Both the position numbers and the translations under genes were made by a program. The notes below the pieces were generated by a model. It searched no databases. It was not told where the DNA came from and worked only from the letters and a program-made list of their open reading frames with translations. From NCBI RefSeq assembly GCF_047948215.1, contig NC_134465.1:15830022-15894021 (forward strand): 64,000 bases of DNA, in the 5' to 3' direction. The DNA is from Lycorma delicatula (lineage: Eukaryota > Arthropoda > Insecta > Hemiptera > Fulgoridae). This document shows, piece after piece, positions 61,573-64,000 of this stretch. Within the stretch, counting starts at the first letter, position 1; every line of letters starts with the position of its first letter.

Positions 61573-63555
61573 TCGATCGATTGTTTGATCGCAATTATCA
61601 ATCGTAAAGACATATATTTAGAAAATTAAAAACGTTAACCTAACTTTGCGTTTATACTTACCAATGCCTATTCTTTGCTAAAAATAATCGCATTTATTCA
61701 TTAAAAATAACAACATCCATCTCAACTGAAGCAGGCGACAGAAGAATTGGGTCGTTCGACGCGATTCTTTAGCTTACAAGAAAGAACCTAATTAAGATTC
61801 CGTTGCCGTTTTTAATAAATTACTGAACGATTAAAAAAAACCTTCCCGCTGATCTATTTAAAAACCGAATAAAAAATTTTCTTTTCCAGAACTAATAACT
61901 CTGTTGATGAATTATGACGTAATCGATGATAATCTTTTAATTAATAATCCAGGCCGATCCGAGGCTTGTGTATGTGTGCCGGCGATTAAATTGCGCTCTG
62001 GTAGCGACAGGAGCGCACGCAAAGCTAGATCTGTGCGAGACTGCCGACTTATTGCCTCGAAACCTGCGGAATTTCCATTCAGGGTTTACTCCCCTAGGTT
62101 CTTCCGCTCTCTCAGCCGTCGGGATGTTTCTTTCTTATCCGCCTTAGAGACCGCGACCGGATTTCACCTGTAACCCTAGGCAGGGGCACCGTACTGGGTG
62201 CTACCGTCCGGAGCCGGATGAGCCCAGGTTTTTTAACGAGGTTGCTACTCCTTCCCCTTCTCACTTCCACAGTCGCTTATAAGATGAGCCCGGGCTAGGG
62301 ACCGGCGCTCGGCCGTGTTTTTATTATTATATACAATAGAATTAAACGATTCATTTATTTGTATTTATCGTACGGGAGGAATAATTCAACATCGATAAAC
62401 CGGAAGTAAAAAACCTATATTGAAAAAAAAACATCTATGAATTTATTTTCATAGATTTATTATATTAGAATTATTTTAACTATCTATCTATGATTATTTG
62501 ATAAAAATAGTGTGAAAGTTCGTTAAAAGAAGAAAGAAAGAACGACTGGTACGGTTGAAGGTCTACATTAACACAGATATTTAAAAATATTATTGGAATA
62601 CATAAATAAAGCGTACGATTCATATATTATTAATATTAACAAAATTGTGTTTTGAATATGAACTGCTGACGTCTTTTCAAGGACCACCAATACTAAGGCT
62701 AAAGTAATATTAAACGCTTCTAATACACCTTCACCCGTTTTGCTTCAGTACATTAAAAACTCCCGTCTTCCTCTTTGTTTCTGTAATATTACTTACTAAG
62801 AAGGATTGTTCCAACCACAGTGCGCGCACGATCACACACACACATACACACCACAATCTTCGGTATCGTGTCCTGCATTTTGAAAATCATCGCTGTATAA
62901 TCCACTGAAAACTCCTATTGTTTCATGCGAGCGTTTTACTATCGACCGTTTTTGTTCTTCAAAGAATATTCTATCTTTTTTGGTTACTAATATACTCGTC
63001 GTGGTAAAATAAATCTTTTGATCTCGGAAACAGATACCGCCGACTTCAATATATTGTAGTTTTATTTTTCCAATATTATTACAATACAATGCCTACTTAA
63101 GATATTAAAATAATACATTTTACTTCGGATTACCGACGCTTTTTCTTTTTTGTACATAATTTTTATTTTTATTTATCGAATATTAAATTTGATAAATATT
63201 CATTTTTAACGATAACATTAGTCGACAAAAAAAGATTATTTCGTGTATCTTTAATTGTACATGCTGATTTTAATTAATTTTGGGGTGCTGAATTCAAAAC
63301 AGTTATTAGAATTCATGTAATACGTCACGTTGTTTAAATTCATACGATTTATTTACCGATAAATGCATATCACTGTGAAATCAATATTTAAAAAAAAAAA
63401 ATTACTTATATTCATTTAAAATTTGTTTAAATCAACTAAATTTTTATTTATTCAAACACACGTAAATTGAAATACATTAACACGATCTTAAAATAACAGT
63501 TTCTAAAAATCTAAATCTTCAAAAGTATCTTACCTTTAATTTTCAAAATAGGTTG
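61573..63555. other. Non-coding DNA with one GC-rich segment
   Basis: The segment 61950-62325 is markedly GC-richer than its flanks, with lines such as gtaccgtccggagccggatg-type sequence near 62200 and gatgagcccgggctagggac at 62284-62303. It resembles a retroelement 3' region but I cannot place it. A CA-type run lies at 62832-62853. The minus-strand ORF at 63089-62832 is unrecognised. Confidence 0.4.
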
Positions 63556-63569
63556 ACAAACTTTTTCGC

Positions 63570-64000
63570 TTGTACGATGTTCGATCAGTTTCTATAAAAA
63601 AAACCAACAACAGTCACCCATCACTCCACGATTCTAACTTCCTTGGTACCGATGCTCTCGGTCAGAATATCCTGATCGAAACACTGTTCTTGCTTATCGC
63701 TGACAGAGCCCAAATTTTCGGGAAAAGTCTAGGTGGGATTGTAGGAAACGAATTCGTAATGAGATCCTACATCGTATACGTTTGTATTTTCTAACGGCTT
63801 ATTAAACAAAAAAACATAGGTTGCATCTTTTCTGTCGCCTAAAAAACCACCGACAAACGTCTTTGAAGGATTCCATACAGCCGGTTCACATTCGCTAAGT
63901 TTATCGTTAAAAGTTGAGTCCTTAAGCGGTTTGTTCATTTACGGGCCGATAAATATATCCTTTTTGAGCGTACCATCGCTCAATTTTGAAAGACTTATTT
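63570..64000 (-). pseudogene. Relic of the same arthropod gene family, copy 2, running off the window
   Basis: The minus-strand frame 63938-63729 reads NKPLKDSTFNDKLSE, then AVWNPSKTFVGGFLGDRKDA, matching the region after IRELL in the family. After frame changes, CRISLRIRFLQSHLDFSRKF near 63780-63720 is the diverged form of MSLKIHFLHSHLDF in copy 1. The beginning lies beyond position 64000. A 13-mer, caaactttttcgc, at 63557-63569 just after the relic is also present in the left hAT end at 53857-53869; this may be chance. Confidence 0.72.

Overview
The window is animal nuclear DNA, almost certainly from an insect. It is AT-rich, has one recognisable host gene with a very long intron, and is crowded with decayed transposable elements: Penelope-like, non-LTR LINEs, mariner, hAT, tRNA-derived SINEs and palindromic MITEs. 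There is no operon structure, no rRNA, no CRISPR array and no free-standing tRNA gene. A large-genome hemipteran fits, but this is inference; I cannot name the species.

Host gene. A single plus-strand gene can be supported, a dacapo/p21/p27-type CDK inhibitor. A promoter-like block (CCAAT, TATA, inverted CCAAT, E2F-like site) lies at 9750-9820. The first coding exon is 10094-10697 and carries the cyclin-binding RxLFG motif and the CDK-binding FNFD motif. It stops inside a PCNA-interaction (PIP) box at a consensus GTATGT donor in phase 1. The best partner is an exon at 36898-37010, preceded by a strong polypyrimidine tract and AG. Splicing rebuilds the Asp codon and completes QTHLT-DFW followed by basic residues, a PIP degron. 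The intron would be 26.2 kb and would hold most of the repeats between 18 and 36.7 kb.

Layout. 1-2520: two fragments of a Penelope-like element in opposite orientation. 5958-6993: 5'-truncated LINE (copy 1). 7790-8125: palindromes, one with a cluster of TATCGATA sites. 9750-37010: the CDK-inhibitor gene. Its intron holds four SINE-A copies, a fifth with a hairpin insertion just before exon 2, a hAT remnant, an old LINE, a mariner relic and unclassified repeats. 38479-38946: LINE copy 2 with target duplication. 45.3-46.4 kb: palindromic element hit by two SINEs. 49.9-50.6 kb: LINE 3' end. 50.6-52.9 kb: degenerate repeat units. 53261-60286: two abutting hAT elements. The larger contains a broken BED/hAT transposase, a relic of a widespread arthropod gene family, SINEs and a palindrome of about 0.8 kb. 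61.35-61.57 kb: MITE. 63.57-64.0 kb: a second relic of that arthropod family.

The CDK inhibitor would restrain CDK-cyclin activity and be destroyed in S phase through PCNA. Everything else reads as dead or non-coding mobile DNA. Most elements carry frameshifts, stops or truncations; the two LINE copies and several SINEs with clean target duplications are the younger layer.
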